A stretch of DNA of 64,000 nucleotides. Source: Noviherbaspirillum autotrophicum. Its GTDB lineage: Bacteria; Pseudomonadota; Gammaproteobacteria; Burkholderiales; Burkholderiaceae_D. The stretch spans positions 3,490,303 through 3,554,302 of the forward strand of contig NZ_JWJG01000028.1 in the NCBI RefSeq assembly GCF_000818395.1, given 5' to 3'. The position numbers were made by a program, and so were the translations under genes. Positions 18,896 through 27,779 of this stretch are shown here, in pieces. Below the pieces are notes generated by a model, which saw only the letters and a list, made by a program, of their open reading frames with translations, did no database searches and had not been told where the DNA came from. Positions within the stretch are counted from its first letter, which is position 1. Each line of letters starts with the position of its first letter.

Positions 18896-19533
18896 TGGAG
18901 GACAGTGACGCAGACGTCGAACACGGCGCGCCGGTCTGGACCGTTTTTGGCGATTTGATGTCAGGCTTGCTGGGCGCGTTTGTGCTGGTTCTGGTGGGCG
19001 TGATGGCGGTCCAGATGGAGTTGACGTCGCACCTGCAGGATGAAGTGAAAAAGCGCCAGCTCGAAGAGCAGCGCCGCATGAGCCTGGAAAAGGCGCTGGC
19101 CATTCCGCTCGCCTCGGGACGGATCACCCTGAACAATGGCCGCATCGGCATCAGCGGGCAAGTCCTGTTCGCGCTCAATTCGGATCAGCTGCAGCCGGAA
19201 GGCCGGCAGCTGTTGAATAGCCTTGTCACGCCGCTGCGGGCGTATCTGACGGCGCGCGATGAGCTGCTCATGGTGAGCGGGTTTACCGATGACAAGCCGG
19301 TGCGGGGAGGGCCGTTCGCGGACAATTGGGAACTGTCGGCCCAGCGCGCCCTGACGGTCACCCGCACCCTGATCGAGGAAGGAATGCCGTCTTCCATGGT
19401 CTTTGCGGCGGCCTTCGGTTCCGAGCAGCCCGTCAGGGCCAATACCGATGACGCCGCGCGCGCGCAAAACCGGCGGGTGGAAATGGCGCCCGTGCCGAAA
19501 ACCGCCAATGCCAAACCGCCGCACCATGAATGA
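18895..19533 (+). CDS. MotB/ZorB-like protein with OmpA peptidoglycan-binding domain
   Basis: 212 residues. One N-terminal membrane span (about 18-38) begins FGDLMSGLLGAF and keeps an Asp (Asp20) where MotB has its proton-binding Asp. A short charged linker and then an OmpA-like domain (about 80-205) follow, with FALNSDQL, SGFTDD and the final QNRRVEM, the family's peptidoglycan-binding signature. It should anchor the DUF802 channel to the cell wall. No flagellar genes are near, so it is not a flagellar stator by context. It overlaps the DUF2894 start by 8 bp. Confidence 0.87.
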   Translation: MEDSDADVEHGAPVWTVFGDLMSGLLGAFVLVLVGVMAVQMELTSHLQDEVKKRQLEEQRRMSLEKALAIPLASGRITLNNGRIGISGQVLFALNSDQLQPEGRQLLNSLVTPLRAYLTARDELLMVSGFTDDKPVRGGPFADNWELSAQRALTVTRTLIEEGMPSSMVFAAAFGSEQPVRANTDDAARAQNRRVEMAPVPKTANAKPPHHE

Positions 19534-20269
19534 GTCGGATCGCAGGGGAATTGCGCCGGCGCCGCCGGAATCCTCCCCCGAGGTCGACGCGCTGATCGCT
19601 TCCCTGCGCGCGGCAGGCGCGAACCGGTTCGACCCGACGGGCTGGCACTATGTTGAAGTGCTGGCCAAACGTGCAGCCGCGCATCAGGGAAGCGTCAGGC
19701 GCATACTCGACGCGCGGCTGGTGCGCGCGCTGACGGCGCTGCAGGCGCGCGTCGAGCGTGCGCAGTGCGATGCCAGGGAAACGCTCGCCCGGGGCGTGCA
19801 GCAATATCCGCATGCGGCCGCCGATCTGCAGCGGCTCCATGACGCCGGCGATGTCAAAGGATTGCGACGGCTGGTCGCCACACTGCAGGCCAACGAACGA
19901 TGTGCCTCGCTGGGGGCGCTGGTGCGCCAACTCGAACAGCATTCCCCGGATCATGCCGAAGCGCAGCGTGAAGGAATTGCCGGGCCGCGTTCCGAACTGA
20001 AGGCCATACGGAATTTCAGGAACACCTGGGCAAAACTGAGTGTGAACAAACAGGTTGCACAGGCGCTTGAGCAAGCCCCGAAGAATGCCGGTCCGATCAA
20101 TTCCCACATGCTGGTGCTCCGCTCGCTGTCACTGATGCGCGATATCTCGCCCGATTATCTCAACTGGTTTATGTCGTACGCCGATACCTTGCTTGCTCTC
20201 GACCAAGGCGAGAAAGAAAAAACGGCTTCCCCCAAAAAAGGCCCGGCGGCGAGGGCGGCAAAAAAATAG
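19526..20269 (+). CDS. DUF2894 family protein, last gene of motor-like operon
   Basis: 247 residues, soluble and helical; assigned to DUF2894 by pattern and context. ATG at 19526 overlaps the MotB-like gene. A block LKAIRNFRNTWAKLSVNKQV and the C-terminal NSHMLVLRSLSLMRDISPDYLNWFMSYADTLLAL are the most conserved-looking parts; the tail is Lys/Ala-rich. No enzymatic motif. Position at the end of a four-gene overlapping set makes it an obligate partner of the channel pair by inference. Confidence 0.8.
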   Translation: MNESDRRGIAPAPPESSPEVDALIASLRAAGANRFDPTGWHYVEVLAKRAAAHQGSVRRILDARLVRALTALQARVERAQCDARETLARGVQQYPHAAADLQRLHDAGDVKGLRRLVATLQANERCASLGALVRQLEQHSPDHAEAQREGIAGPRSELKAIRNFRNTWAKLSVNKQVAQALEQAPKNAGPINSHMLVLRSLSLMRDISPDYLNWFMSYADTLLALDQGEKEKTASPKKGPAARAAKK

Positions 20270-20392
20270 GCTGTCGCTGCGGCTTTCTTCCGGCCAGAGA
20301 TTTTTCCACGAAGCGGCAGGCACATCGCGTCCGAGCTCCAGGAAAGCTACAATTTCCCACATTGCCTCGACCTTTGCCGCGTATCCGACCTG

Positions 20393-21232
20393 ATGAAATT
20401 TCTGCCATCGATCCTGGGCTTGATATTGCTGGCCGGCTGTGCGGGCGGGCCGCCGATTGATCACAGTTATACGTCCGTCGCCCAGGACAGTCGCGTGCGC
20501 TATGTGATCCTGCATTACACGGAGGGCGATTTCCCGCGCGCGCTGCAGGTCCTGACCCGGGGCGGCGTGAGCAGCCACTACCTGATCTCGGATCGTCCCG
20601 CGCAGATTTATCAGTTGGTGGATGAAAACCGGCGCGCCTATCACGCCGGGGTGAGCGCATGGAAATCCGACGCCCAGCTCAATTTCAGTTCGATCGGCAT
20701 CGAGCTAGTCAATCCCGGCTATCGCGATACGCCAGAGGGGCGAGTGTATTTTGCTTATCCGCCGGAGCAGATCGCGTTGCTGATCGACTTGCTCAAGCAA
20801 ATCGTCGCGCGGCACCAAATCGCGCCGGACCGGATTTTAGGCCACAACGAAATTGCACCCCAGCGCAAGTCTGATCCCGGCCCGATGTTCCCCTGGCAGC
20901 GACTCGCGCAAGCCGGTCTGATCTCCTGGCCCGACGCCGCGCAGGTGGCACTGCGGCGGCAGGCGTTCGAGCAGCAGTTGCCCGACGCGCTCTGGTTCCA
21001 GCATAAGTTAACGTTGCATGGCTACGTTTTGCCCTGCAGCGGACTATGGGACGACGCGACGCGGCAAGTCCTGGTGGCATTCCAGATGAAGTACCGTCCG
21101 GGTCGTTTCGACGGCCTTCCCGATGCCGAAACGGCGGCACTCCTCGATGTGCTGATTTCAGGCCAGGAGGCAGCGCCGGCCGGGGCCGGCAACGCTATGC
21201 CGCCTGCTTGTGCGGCGCATACTGCGCCGTGA
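20393..21232 (+). CDS. N-acetylmuramoyl-L-alanine amidase, AmiD-like lipoprotein
   Basis: 279 residues. A lipobox LLAGC puts the lipidated Cys at residue 16, so the enzyme is membrane-anchored, probably facing the periplasm. The Amidase_2 zinc site is seen in VILHYTEG (His41), a central AYHAGVSAW, and HNEIAPQRKSDPGPMFPW. The last 80 residues (LTLHGYVLPCSGLWDDATRQVLVAFQ) form a PG-binding-1 domain. It would cleave anhydromuropeptide amide bonds in wall recycling. Similar to E. coli AmiD in layout. The 3' end overlaps a convergent small gene. Confidence 0.9.
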   Translation: MKFLPSILGLILLAGCAGGPPIDHSYTSVAQDSRVRYVILHYTEGDFPRALQVLTRGGVSSHYLISDRPAQIYQLVDENRRAYHAGVSAWKSDAQLNFSSIGIELVNPGYRDTPEGRVYFAYPPEQIALLIDLLKQIVARHQIAPDRILGHNEIAPQRKSDPGPMFPWQRLAQAGLISWPDAAQVALRRQAFEQQLPDALWFQHKLTLHGYVLPCSGLWDDATRQVLVAFQMKYRPGRFDGLPDAETAALLDVLISGQEAAPAGAGNAMPPACAAHTAP

Positions 21233-21497
21233 TCCGCGAAATGGCTTGCTGGCCTTGCGCAATCGCCTGCGCTGCGGCTTCGCGCATCCGGTCGGACTCG
21301 GTTTTCGTCAGAGCATGCCTGCGCACTCCCTGTTCTGCCATTTCGAACGCGTCGCGCTGCAGCAGGCGCAGCGCGCTGCGGTGCCTTTCCGCTTCGCCGA
21401 GGATTTGTTCATACTGCACGGAGGGTGCCAGTTGCTTGGCGACATAGGCAAATGAGCGGACGATCAAATCGGCATCTGACGTGATTTGTATTTTCAT
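21195..21497 (-). CDS. Hypothetical protein (100 aa)
   Basis: From ATG at 21497 (AGGGA upstream) the protein is helical and charged, with MKIQITSDADLIVRSFAYVAKQLAP and a long helix of Gln/Arg/Ala. No family recognised. It overlaps the 3' end of the convergent amidase gene by 38 bp. An extension to 21569 is possible but less well started. Confidence 0.5.
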   Translation of the reverse strand: MKIQITSDADLIVRSFAYVAKQLAPSVQYEQILGEAERHRSALRLLQRDAFEMAEQGVRRHALTKTESDRMREAAAQAIAQGQQAISRITAQYAPHKQAA

Positions 21498-21767
21498 AAC
21501 TAATCCCTGAGCGAAATGGTGATACAAGGCATATAACGCCTTGCCCTGCAATTCGGTCGACGCACTCACAAAAACTTACGAATCTTTTTTTTAGAATTGC
21601 ATGAAAGACAATTCCATGCCTACTGAAAAAATAAACCGGGAAAAGCCGGACCGATGACGGTCCCTGGCATGTCTGCCCCTTGATGTCGGAATGAACATGA
21701 AACCTTATCGGGAGCACGGGCACTAACGGATGTGACCGTTCTGCAGCTTCTTTTTGGAGGAAATTTC

Positions 21768-21920
21768 ATGGCAGCAAATACGAAAAACAAGTATCCGGCC
21801 GACAAGGCTGGCACCAAGTACAGCGAATTCAAGAACACGAAGCGTACTCCTCCGGGCAAGGTGCATCGGGAGACAAAGCAATCCGGAACGGCTGATCGGA
21901 CAGCCGGCAAGACGGCATAG
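21768..21920 (+). CDS. Small basic hypothetical protein (50 aa)
   Basis: A Lys/Thr-rich 50-residue protein starting MAANTKNKYPADKAG. A textbook ribosome-binding site (TGGAGG at 21755-21760) stands 7 bp before the ATG, which supports translation. No family recognised. It stands alone between a minus-strand hypothetical gene and the cardiolipin synthase. Confidence 0.6.
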   Translation: MAANTKNKYPADKAGTKYSEFKNTKRTPPGKVHRETKQSGTADRTAGKTA

Positions 21921-22080
21921 CCTAGCTTGCGCAGGCATCTTGTTTCCCTGGCTCGCTAACGGCAGTTCGACGGGCGGGCTTTGTTTTCTTTGAAAAGCGT
22001 CATTCCACAAGTCACGTTTTGATGCCCTAGATGGCAGAAAAACGGATCGATTCAAAAAATAGCGAGCGCCCTCGGTAGGC

Positions 22081-23373
22081 ATGAAAAGCGCTGCCAGGAA
22101 AGTGTTTCAACACGGACTTCGGCTGTTACTGGTCATTGTTGCAACACTCCTGGTTGCAATTTTGACATTCAATCTCAGCCTGGGCGACAAGCAAATCGAC
22201 CAGGCCATTCCTCACACCTATGCGGTACACAATCCCCAATTTCGGCGCACCATGGGCGTCATCCTCGGGCCCGATTTCATTGGCGGGAATAATGTCGAGG
22301 CGCTGATCAACGGGCGGGAAGCGTTTCCGGCCATGCTGGATGCGATTCGGGCAGCAAGGCAGTCCATCACGCTTGAAACCTACATCTTTCATTCCGGAGC
22401 GGTCGCGCGGGAATTTGGCGCGGCGCTGATCGAACGCGCCCATGCGGGAGTGAGCGTGAACATACTGGTCGACTGGCTCGGCAACCAGCTCGACGACGAT
22501 CTGGTCGAGCAGATGGAAAAGAGCGGCGTTCAGGTGCGGCGCTATCATGCGCCGCGCTGGTACAGCCTCGCGAAGATGAATAACCGCACCCACCGCAAGC
22601 TGCTGATTGTCGATGGCAAGGTGGGCTTTACCGGGGGCGTGGACCTGGCGGACAAGTGGCGCGGCAACGCGCAGGATCCATCGCATTGGCGCGACACCCA
22701 TTTCCGCATCACCGGTCCGGTGGTGGCGCAGCTGCAGGCCGCGTTCGTCGACAACTGGCTGCAGGCCACGGGCGGGATATTGCATGGCATGCGGTATTTC
22801 CCCGATCTGGACCCGGTCGGGCCGCTGAGTGCCCAGGTATTCACCAGCGCGCCGGGCGGCGGGTCGGAAAGCATGCAACTCATGTATCTGCTGTCGATCA
22901 GTGCCGCCGAGCGATCCATTCGTCTCAGTGCAGCCTACTTCGTGCCCGATGAAGCTGCCGTTGCCGCGCTCGCGGATGCTGCCCAGCGCGGCGTGCGGGT
23001 GCAGATCATCGTTCCTGGCGAACATATCGACTGGGATTTCGTGCGCCGGGCATCCCGTCATCGATGGGGTGAATTGCTGCGGGCAGGGGTGGAAATCTAC
23101 GAATATCAACCCACCATGTACCACGTCAAGATGCTCATCGTCGACGCGGTCTGGGTGTCGGTCGGGTCGTCGAATTTCGACCAGCGTTCCATCGCCATCA
23201 ATGACGAAGCCAATCTCAACGTCTACGACGAAGGATTCTCCCGGAGCCAAATCGCCGTATTCAATCAGGATCTTGCGCGCGCCAGGCAAGTGACGCTGCA
23301 AGACTGGAATGCACGTTCCTGGCACGACCGGATGCTCGACGCCTGCGCATCCCTGTTCGGCCCGCAGCTGTGA
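22081..23373 (+). CDS. Cardiolipin synthase (phospholipase D family)
   Basis: 430 residues with an N-terminal membrane span (about 12-33) and two PLD HKD motifs: THRKLLIVDGKVGFTGG and YHVKMLIVDAVWVSVGSSNFD. The tandem HKD arrangement and length fit cardiolipin synthases, which condense two phosphatidylglycerols (or PG and PE) at the inner membrane. ClsA, ClsB and ClsC types cannot be told apart confidently here. It is followed 89 bp later by the D-serine dehydratase, which is probably unrelated. Confidence 0.9.
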   Translation: MKSAARKVFQHGLRLLLVIVATLLVAILTFNLSLGDKQIDQAIPHTYAVHNPQFRRTMGVILGPDFIGGNNVEALINGREAFPAMLDAIRAARQSITLETYIFHSGAVAREFGAALIERAHAGVSVNILVDWLGNQLDDDLVEQMEKSGVQVRRYHAPRWYSLAKMNNRTHRKLLIVDGKVGFTGGVDLADKWRGNAQDPSHWRDTHFRITGPVVAQLQAAFVDNWLQATGGILHGMRYFPDLDPVGPLSAQVFTSAPGGGSESMQLMYLLSISAAERSIRLSAAYFVPDEAAVAALADAAQRGVRVQIIVPGEHIDWDFVRRASRHRWGELLRAGVEIYEYQPTMYHVKMLIVDAVWVSVGSSNFDQRSIAINDEANLNVYDEGFSRSQIAVFNQDLARARQVTLQDWNARSWHDRMLDACASLFGPQL

Positions 23374-23462
23374 CAAGGTCGAGGTGCAGCGCCTCCGTCA
23401 AAGGTGTGGTGGACGATTGCGATCCCGCGTTATGATCGCCCGTATCGCAACTTGATGGATGC

Positions 23463-24788
23463 ATGATGCCGACTGTTGAAGAAATGCCCGACGAAGCCAC
23501 GCGTACGCTTCGCACGCGGCAACCGTTCCTGTGGCTGAACCCAGCGCGCCGGCCCGCGGCCGACGCCTTGCCCGGCATGCTGCCCGACGCTGCCGCGATC
23601 GAGGCGGCAAGCGCGCGCTGGCAGCGCTTTGCCCCATTGCTGATGGCGCTGTTTCCGGAAACAGTGGCAACTGGCGGCATCATCGAATCGGGCCTGCTCG
23701 CGGTGCCTGCCCTGCAGCAGGCTCTGACAGGACAATCCGCCGAAGGAAAATGGTTCGTCAAGGCGGACCATGCGTTGCCGATTGCCGGTTCGGTCAAGGC
23801 GCGTGGCGGAATTCACGAAGTGCTCGAATTCGCTGAAAAGCTCGCGCTGGAACACGGCCCGATCGACCTCTCCTCGGATTATGCGGCGCTGGCGGCACCG
23901 CCGGCACGCCAGCTGTTCGCACGTTATACGATCGCTGTGGGGTCGACCGGCAATCTCGGCATGAGCATCGGCGTGATGGCATCCGCGCTCGGATTTCGTG
24001 CGCAGGTGCACATGTCGGCCGAGGCGAAGGAATGGAAAAAGCAGCGCTTGCGCCGGCACGGCGTGGAAGTGATCGAACACGCCGGCGATTACGGCGCGGC
24101 GGTCGAGGCGGGGCGGCGCGCCGCCCAAGCCGACGCCTGCAGCTATTTTGTGGACGACGAGCGTTCCCTGTCGCTGTTCCTCGGTTACGCAGTCGCAGCC
24201 TTGCGCCTGGCCGAACAGCTGCGGCAAGCGGCCGTTGCTGTCGGTCCGCAGGCGCCCCTGTTCGTCTACCTGCCGTGTGGTGTGGGCGGGGCGCCATCCG
24301 GTATCGCATTCGGGTTGAAGCAGGTGTTCGGCGACCATGTGCATTGCTTCTTCGCCGAGCCGACCGCGTCACCGTGCGTGCTGGCGCAGATGAGCCAACC
24401 CGGCCGCCCCGGCATCACGGTCTACGACCTTGGGCTGGACAACCGTACGGCAGCGGACGGCCTTGCCGTGGCCCGCGCATCCGAGCTCGCGGTGCGCGTG
24501 ATGACGCCGCTGCTGTCCGGGATATTCACGCTGGATGACGACGCGCTGTTTCGTAACCTCTATCTGCTGCACGAAAACGAGGGCATCCGCATCGAACCTT
24601 CGGCTGCGGCAGCAATCAGCGGACCGCAGATGCTCCTGCACACTCCCGCCGGGCAGCAATATCTGAAGGAAAATGGGCTGGAACAGGCAATGGCCAATGC
24701 CGTCCACCTGCTGTGGACAACCGGCGGCCTGTTCGTTCCGGACGAAGACTATCTCGGGTTCCTGGCGCGAGGGAGGGCGCTGCCATGA
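23463..24788 (+). CDS. dsdA: D-serine ammonia-lyase
   Basis: 441 residues, the normal length of PLP-dependent D-serine dehydratase, which converts D-serine to pyruvate and ammonia. The Schiff-base lysine is seen as [11 protein letters not shown] (Lys112). SVGSTGNLG-type phosphate loop is present as [10 protein letters not shown], and the C-terminal [11 protein letters not shown] and [11 protein letters not shown] blocks fit the family. Start could be either of two adjacent ATGs (23463 or 23466). Its stop codon overlaps the start of a GNAT gene (ATGA). No dsdC regulator is adjacent. Confidence 0.92.
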   Translation: MMPTVEEMPDEATRTLRTRQPFLWLNPARRPAADALPGMLPDAAAIEAASARWQRFAPLLMALFPETVATGGIIESGLLAVPALQQALTGQSAEGKWFVKADHALPIAGSVKARGGIHEVLEFAEKLALEHGPIDLSSDYAALAAPPARQLFARYTIAVGSTGNLGMSIGVMASALGFRAQVHMSAEAKEWKKQRLRRHGVEVIEHAGDYGAAVEAGRRAAQADACSYFVDDERSLSLFLGYAVAALRLAEQLRQAAVAVGPQAPLFVYLPCGVGGAPSGIAFGLKQVFGDHVHCFFAEPTASPCVLAQMSQPGRPGITVYDLGLDNRTAADGLAVARASELAVRVMTPLLSGIFTLDDDALFRNLYLLHENEGIRIEPSAAAAISGPQMLLHTPAGQQYLKENGLEQAMANAVHLLWTTGGLFVPDEDYLGFLARGRALP

Positions 24789-25264
24789 CAATACGGATCA
24801 GGCGTTATCGCGCCACCGACAGAAAGGCCGTTATCGCGGCGTTCCGCTCGAATGTCCCCGATCATTTCCCGGCGTCGGAAGAGCGCTGGCTGCGCTCCTG
24901 CCTGGATGAGCCGGACGGTCCGCTGTTCGTCGTGGTGGAGGACGGGGAAGTGATCGGATTCGGCGGCTATGAACTATCCGAGTTCTACCATCTCGGCACG
25001 CTCGTGTTCGGCCTGGTGCGCGCCGACCGTCATGGCATGGGGATCGGGCGCATGCTGCTGAACTACCGGCTTATCCACATGGCCGGGCGCAAATTGCGCC
25101 CGCGCTACGTTACGGTCGATACGCATCCGCATACGGCGCACTTTTTCAAGCGCTGCGGATTCGTCGAAATCGCCCGTTGGCCCGGCGGCTATCGCTCCGG
25201 CCGGGAGCGCGTCGATCTGCGTTTCGAGTTGACGGACGAGGCGGTTGCGGCGCTGCGCCGTTAA
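24785..25264 (+). CDS. GNAT family N-acetyltransferase
   Basis: 159 residues from the ATG at 24785, which overlaps the dsdA stop. The acetyl-CoA binding motif A is seen as [17 protein letters not shown], with a preceding beta-hairpin ([15 protein letters not shown]) and a C-terminal HFFKRCGF. Substrate unknown; close coupling with dsdA hints at an amino-acid-related substrate but does not prove it. Its stop codon overlaps the stop of the convergent metallo-hydrolase gene. Confidence 0.88.
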   Translation: MTIRIRRYRATDRKAVIAAFRSNVPDHFPASEERWLRSCLDEPDGPLFVVVEDGEVIGFGGYELSEFYHLGTLVFGLVRADRHGMGIGRMLLNYRLIHMAGRKLRPRYVTVDTHPHTAHFFKRCGFVEIARWPGGYRSGRERVDLRFELTDEAVAALRR

Positions 25265-26175
25265 GAGGAGTGTTGCGGCCGCCATGCTGCTTCTGCCCCC
25301 CGGCCGGGACGATAGGCATACGACTCCGCCGGCACGTGCAGCGAATGGCCGGTTAATTGCTCGTATTCGACCGGATCGTGCGCGCAAAAAACGGTCACCT
25401 CCGATCCATGCGCCTGGCGCAGGCGGCGCAGCCTTTCCTGGTTGCCCAGACGGGCCAGGCGGTCCTTTTCCATCATGGTCTGGTAGAGGCGCAAGCCGGG
25501 AGTGCACCAGGGATGTGATGTATCCATCTCCCGGTGATAAAAATAGGCATCGCCTGCCTGCAGGAGCCAGCGTTCCGGCGTGCGAATGGCAATGCCGGCA
25601 TGCCCGAAAGTATGTCCAGCCAATGGCACGAACAATATTTCCGGCGGCAACCCGGCAATGTCGCGCACGCAATCGAACCCGTACCAGGCTTCGCCGTCCC
25701 CGTCTCTGTAGGTTTTCCACCGGCTGCGGCTGGCCCATTGTTGCGGACGAAAGCGCTGCCGATCCAGCCATGTCCTTTGTAATACCGCATAGTCGCGCTC
25801 TTGCTGGAGCATGTGCACCGTTGCATAGGGAAAATCATCCAGCCCGCCGGCATGGTCGAAATCGAGGTGGGTCAGGAGTATGTGCTGCACATCGGAAGCG
25901 CGGAATCCCAGCCGCTCGATTTGCCGGACAGCGGTCATTTCTTCATGAAAGTCGGGACTCAGCAGTGCCAGGAAAAAACTGCTGATGCGGCTTGCAGGGT
26001 TGGTCACGTCACTCAGCCCGAATCCGGTGTCGATCAGGACAAGCCCGCGGTCGGTTTCGACGAGCAGGCAGTGGCAGCACAATTCTCCGCGTCGCCATAT
26101 GGACGGCGTCCTTCCGTCCATCAACTTGCCGCCAAGGGGGCAGGATGAAATGCAGTTCAAGTGATGAATGCGCAT
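25261..26175 (-). CDS. Metallo-beta-lactamase fold hydrolase
   Basis: 304 residues from the ATG at 26175, preceded by AAGGAGAG. The MBL zinc signature LTHLDFDHAGG and later LAGHTFGHAGIA and GDAYFY supply the usual metal ligands. No signal peptide. The family includes lactonases, glyoxalase II and many unknown hydrolases; the substrate cannot be assigned. The much longer open frame upstream (to 26538) crosses the intergenic region and is not taken as coding. Confidence 0.87.
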   Translation of the reverse strand: MRIHHLNCISSCPLGGKLMDGRTPSIWRRGELCCHCLLVETDRGLVLIDTGFGLSDVTNPASRISSFFLALLSPDFHEEMTAVRQIERLGFRASDVQHILLTHLDFDHAGGLDDFPYATVHMLQQERDYAVLQRTWLDRQRFRPQQWASRSRWKTYRDGDGEAWYGFDCVRDIAGLPPEILFVPLAGHTFGHAGIAIRTPERWLLQAGDAYFYHREMDTSHPWCTPGLRLYQTMMEKDRLARLGNQERLRRLRQAHGSEVTVFCAHDPVEYEQLTGHSLHVPAESYAYRPGRGAEAAWRPQHSS

Positions 26176-26482
26176 TAAGGCTCTCCTTGGGTGAAAGCAG
26201 CGGAGCGGGCAGCGCGTTGGAGCGCTGGATACATGCCGAAAAGACATCGGACAGGCTCTTAATGGACTGGATTCGAGGAGGACGGTTCCTGATCGGCGCG
26301 AAGGTTGCGAATAGAGGGCTCGGTAGCAGTTGGGCTGCGCCAGCAACGCCATTGCAGGAGAGAACAATAGCCGGCAACGCGAGGGCCTGTAACGGTTCTT
26401 GTTGCATGCACTACAACGTCGTCCGGCAAACGGGTGTTGCAGGTCAAGATCTATCCATGTGTAGCGGATGGCATCCGGCTGG

Positions 26483-26500
26483 AGCGGTAATATTACCGCT
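26483..26500. promoter_or_regulatory. Perfect 18-bp palindrome, candidate operator
   Basis: The left arm AGCGGTAAT and right arm ATTACCGCT are perfect complements with no spacer. It is 51 bp upstream of the Pho box and could be an operator for pstS or for the divergent metallo-hydrolase gene. The binding protein is unknown. Confidence 0.55.
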
Positions 26501-26550
26501 TGATGACACAATTTTATCATTCCGGCACTTTGTGACATGCCGCTTTGTCA

Positions 26551-26569
26551 GTGTCATAAAGCTGTCACA
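26551..26569 (+). promoter_or_regulatory. Pho box upstream of pstS
   Basis: Two 7-bp direct half-sites (TGTCATA then CTGTCAC) spaced as in the E. coli PhoB consensus, starting 75 bp before the pstS ATG. A second weaker TGACA/TTGTCA pair lies just upstream at 26531-26550. PhoB is encoded at the end of the same gene run, so it probably controls it. Confidence 0.75.
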
Positions 26570-26625
26570 TTCGGCGGTTAGAGTTCGCACTGTCCTTTTT
26601 TGACAACTTCCCTGAAGGAGTGGAT

Positions 26626-27669
26626 ATGCGACTGAACAAATTTCTCTCGGCCACGCTGGTAGCCGTCGGTACGGCGGCAGTATTTTCTTCCGCCGTTGCC
26701 GCCGACATCACCGGTGCCGGTGCAACCTTTCCGTACCCGATTTATGCAAAGTGGGCCGAAGAATATAAAAAGGCCAGCGGTAATGGCTTGAACTACCAGT
26801 CCATCGGCTCCGGCGGCGGCATCAAGCAGATCAAGGCGAAGACCGTGGACTTTGGCGCCTCCGACATGCCGCTCAAGGAAGAAGAACTCCACGAGGCCGG
26901 ACTGATGCAATTCCCGGCAATCATGGGCGGCGTCGTGCCGGTGGTGAACCTGGAAGGCGTCGCTCCGGGCCAGCTGAAACTGACCGGCCAGGTGCTGGCC
27001 GATATCTACCTGGGCAAGGTCGCCAAGTGGAACGCGGCTGAAATCGCCTCCCTCAACCCGGGCGTCAAGCTGCCGGCCGATGACATCACGGTCGTGCACC
27101 GCGCCGACGGGTCCGGCACGTCTTTCCTCTTTACCGATTTCCTGTCCAAGGTCAACCCGGAATTCAAGACCAAGGTCGGCGCCGGCACCGCAGTCAAATG
27201 GCCGGTCGGCGTAGGCGGCAAGGGCAACGAAGGCGTGGCCGCCAATGTCCAGCGTATCAAGAACGCGATCGGCTACGTCGAGTATGCCTATGCAAAGAAG
27301 AACAAGATGGCTTACACCCAGCTGAAGAACCGCGACGGCCAGTTCGTGCAGCCGGACGACGACACGTTCAAGGCGGCTGCCGCCGGCGCGGACTGGGCCA
27401 AAACCCCGGGTTTTGCGATGGTGCTGACCGATCAGGCCGGCAAGCACAGCTGGCCGATCACCGGCGCTTCCTTCATCCTGATGCACAAGGTGCAGGCTGA
27501 TTCCGCCAAGGGCAAGGAAGTGCTCAAGTTCTTCGACTGGGCATACAAGAACGGCGACAAGATGGCGGCCGAACTGGACTACGTTTCCATGCCGGCACCG
27601 GTCGTCAAGCTGGTGCAGGATGCATGGAAGTCGCAGCTGAAGGATGCTTCCGGCAAGGCGGTCTGGTAA
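26626..27669 (+). CDS. pstS: Phosphate ABC transporter, periplasmic phosphate-binding protein
   Basis: 347 residues. The N-terminal signal peptide ends at AVAAD; mature protein starts ADITGAGATFPYPIY, the family N-terminus, with the phosphate-binding loops GSGGGIKQIKAKTVDFGASDMPL and HRADGSGTSF. It captures inorganic phosphate in the periplasm for PstCAB. ATG at 26626 is preceded by GAAGGAG; an upstream GTG at 26620 is less likely. Confidence 0.97.
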   Translation: MRLNKFLSATLVAVGTAAVFSSAVAADITGAGATFPYPIYAKWAEEYKKASGNGLNYQSIGSGGGIKQIKAKTVDFGASDMPLKEEELHEAGLMQFPAIMGGVVPVVNLEGVAPGQLKLTGQVLADIYLGKVAKWNAAEIASLNPGVKLPADDITVVHRADGSGTSFLFTDFLSKVNPEFKTKVGAGTAVKWPVGVGGKGNEGVAANVQRIKNAIGYVEYAYAKKNKMAYTQLKNRDGQFVQPDDDTFKAAAAGADWAKTPGFAMVLTDQAGKHSWPITGASFILMHKVQADSAKGKEVLKFFDWAYKNGDKMAAELDYVSMPAPVVKLVQDAWKSQLKDASGKAVW

Positions 27670-27779
27670 GTCGCCGCACGCAGCATTGTCGATTTATCGC
27701 ATTTCCAGGCTCGGGTCGGCATGCCGTCGGATGACGGCGGCGCGACCCGGCCGCATTGCCCGCGAGGGCACTCCGACTT

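Larger units (their letters stand above)
26176..26625. other. Intergenic region upstream of pstS
   Basis: 450 bp between divergent genes. It holds an 18-bp perfect palindrome (26483-26500) and a Pho box (26551-26569) close to pstS. I see no gene in the remaining bases. Confidence 0.6.

Noticed and set aside
18895-19533. Flagellar stator MotB
   Set aside because: No flagellar or chemotaxis genes in the window and the partner has a 530-residue tail unlike MotA.
26488-26496. TAATATTAC inside the 18-bp palindrome resembles a geminivirus-type origin nonamer
   Set aside because: No associated Rep gene nearby and the match is short; it follows from the palindrome's symmetry.
26176-26538. Upstream extension of the metallo-hydrolase frame
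   Set aside because: The ATG at 26175 has an AAGGAGAG site; the extension has low-quality sequence and crosses the pstS upstream region.
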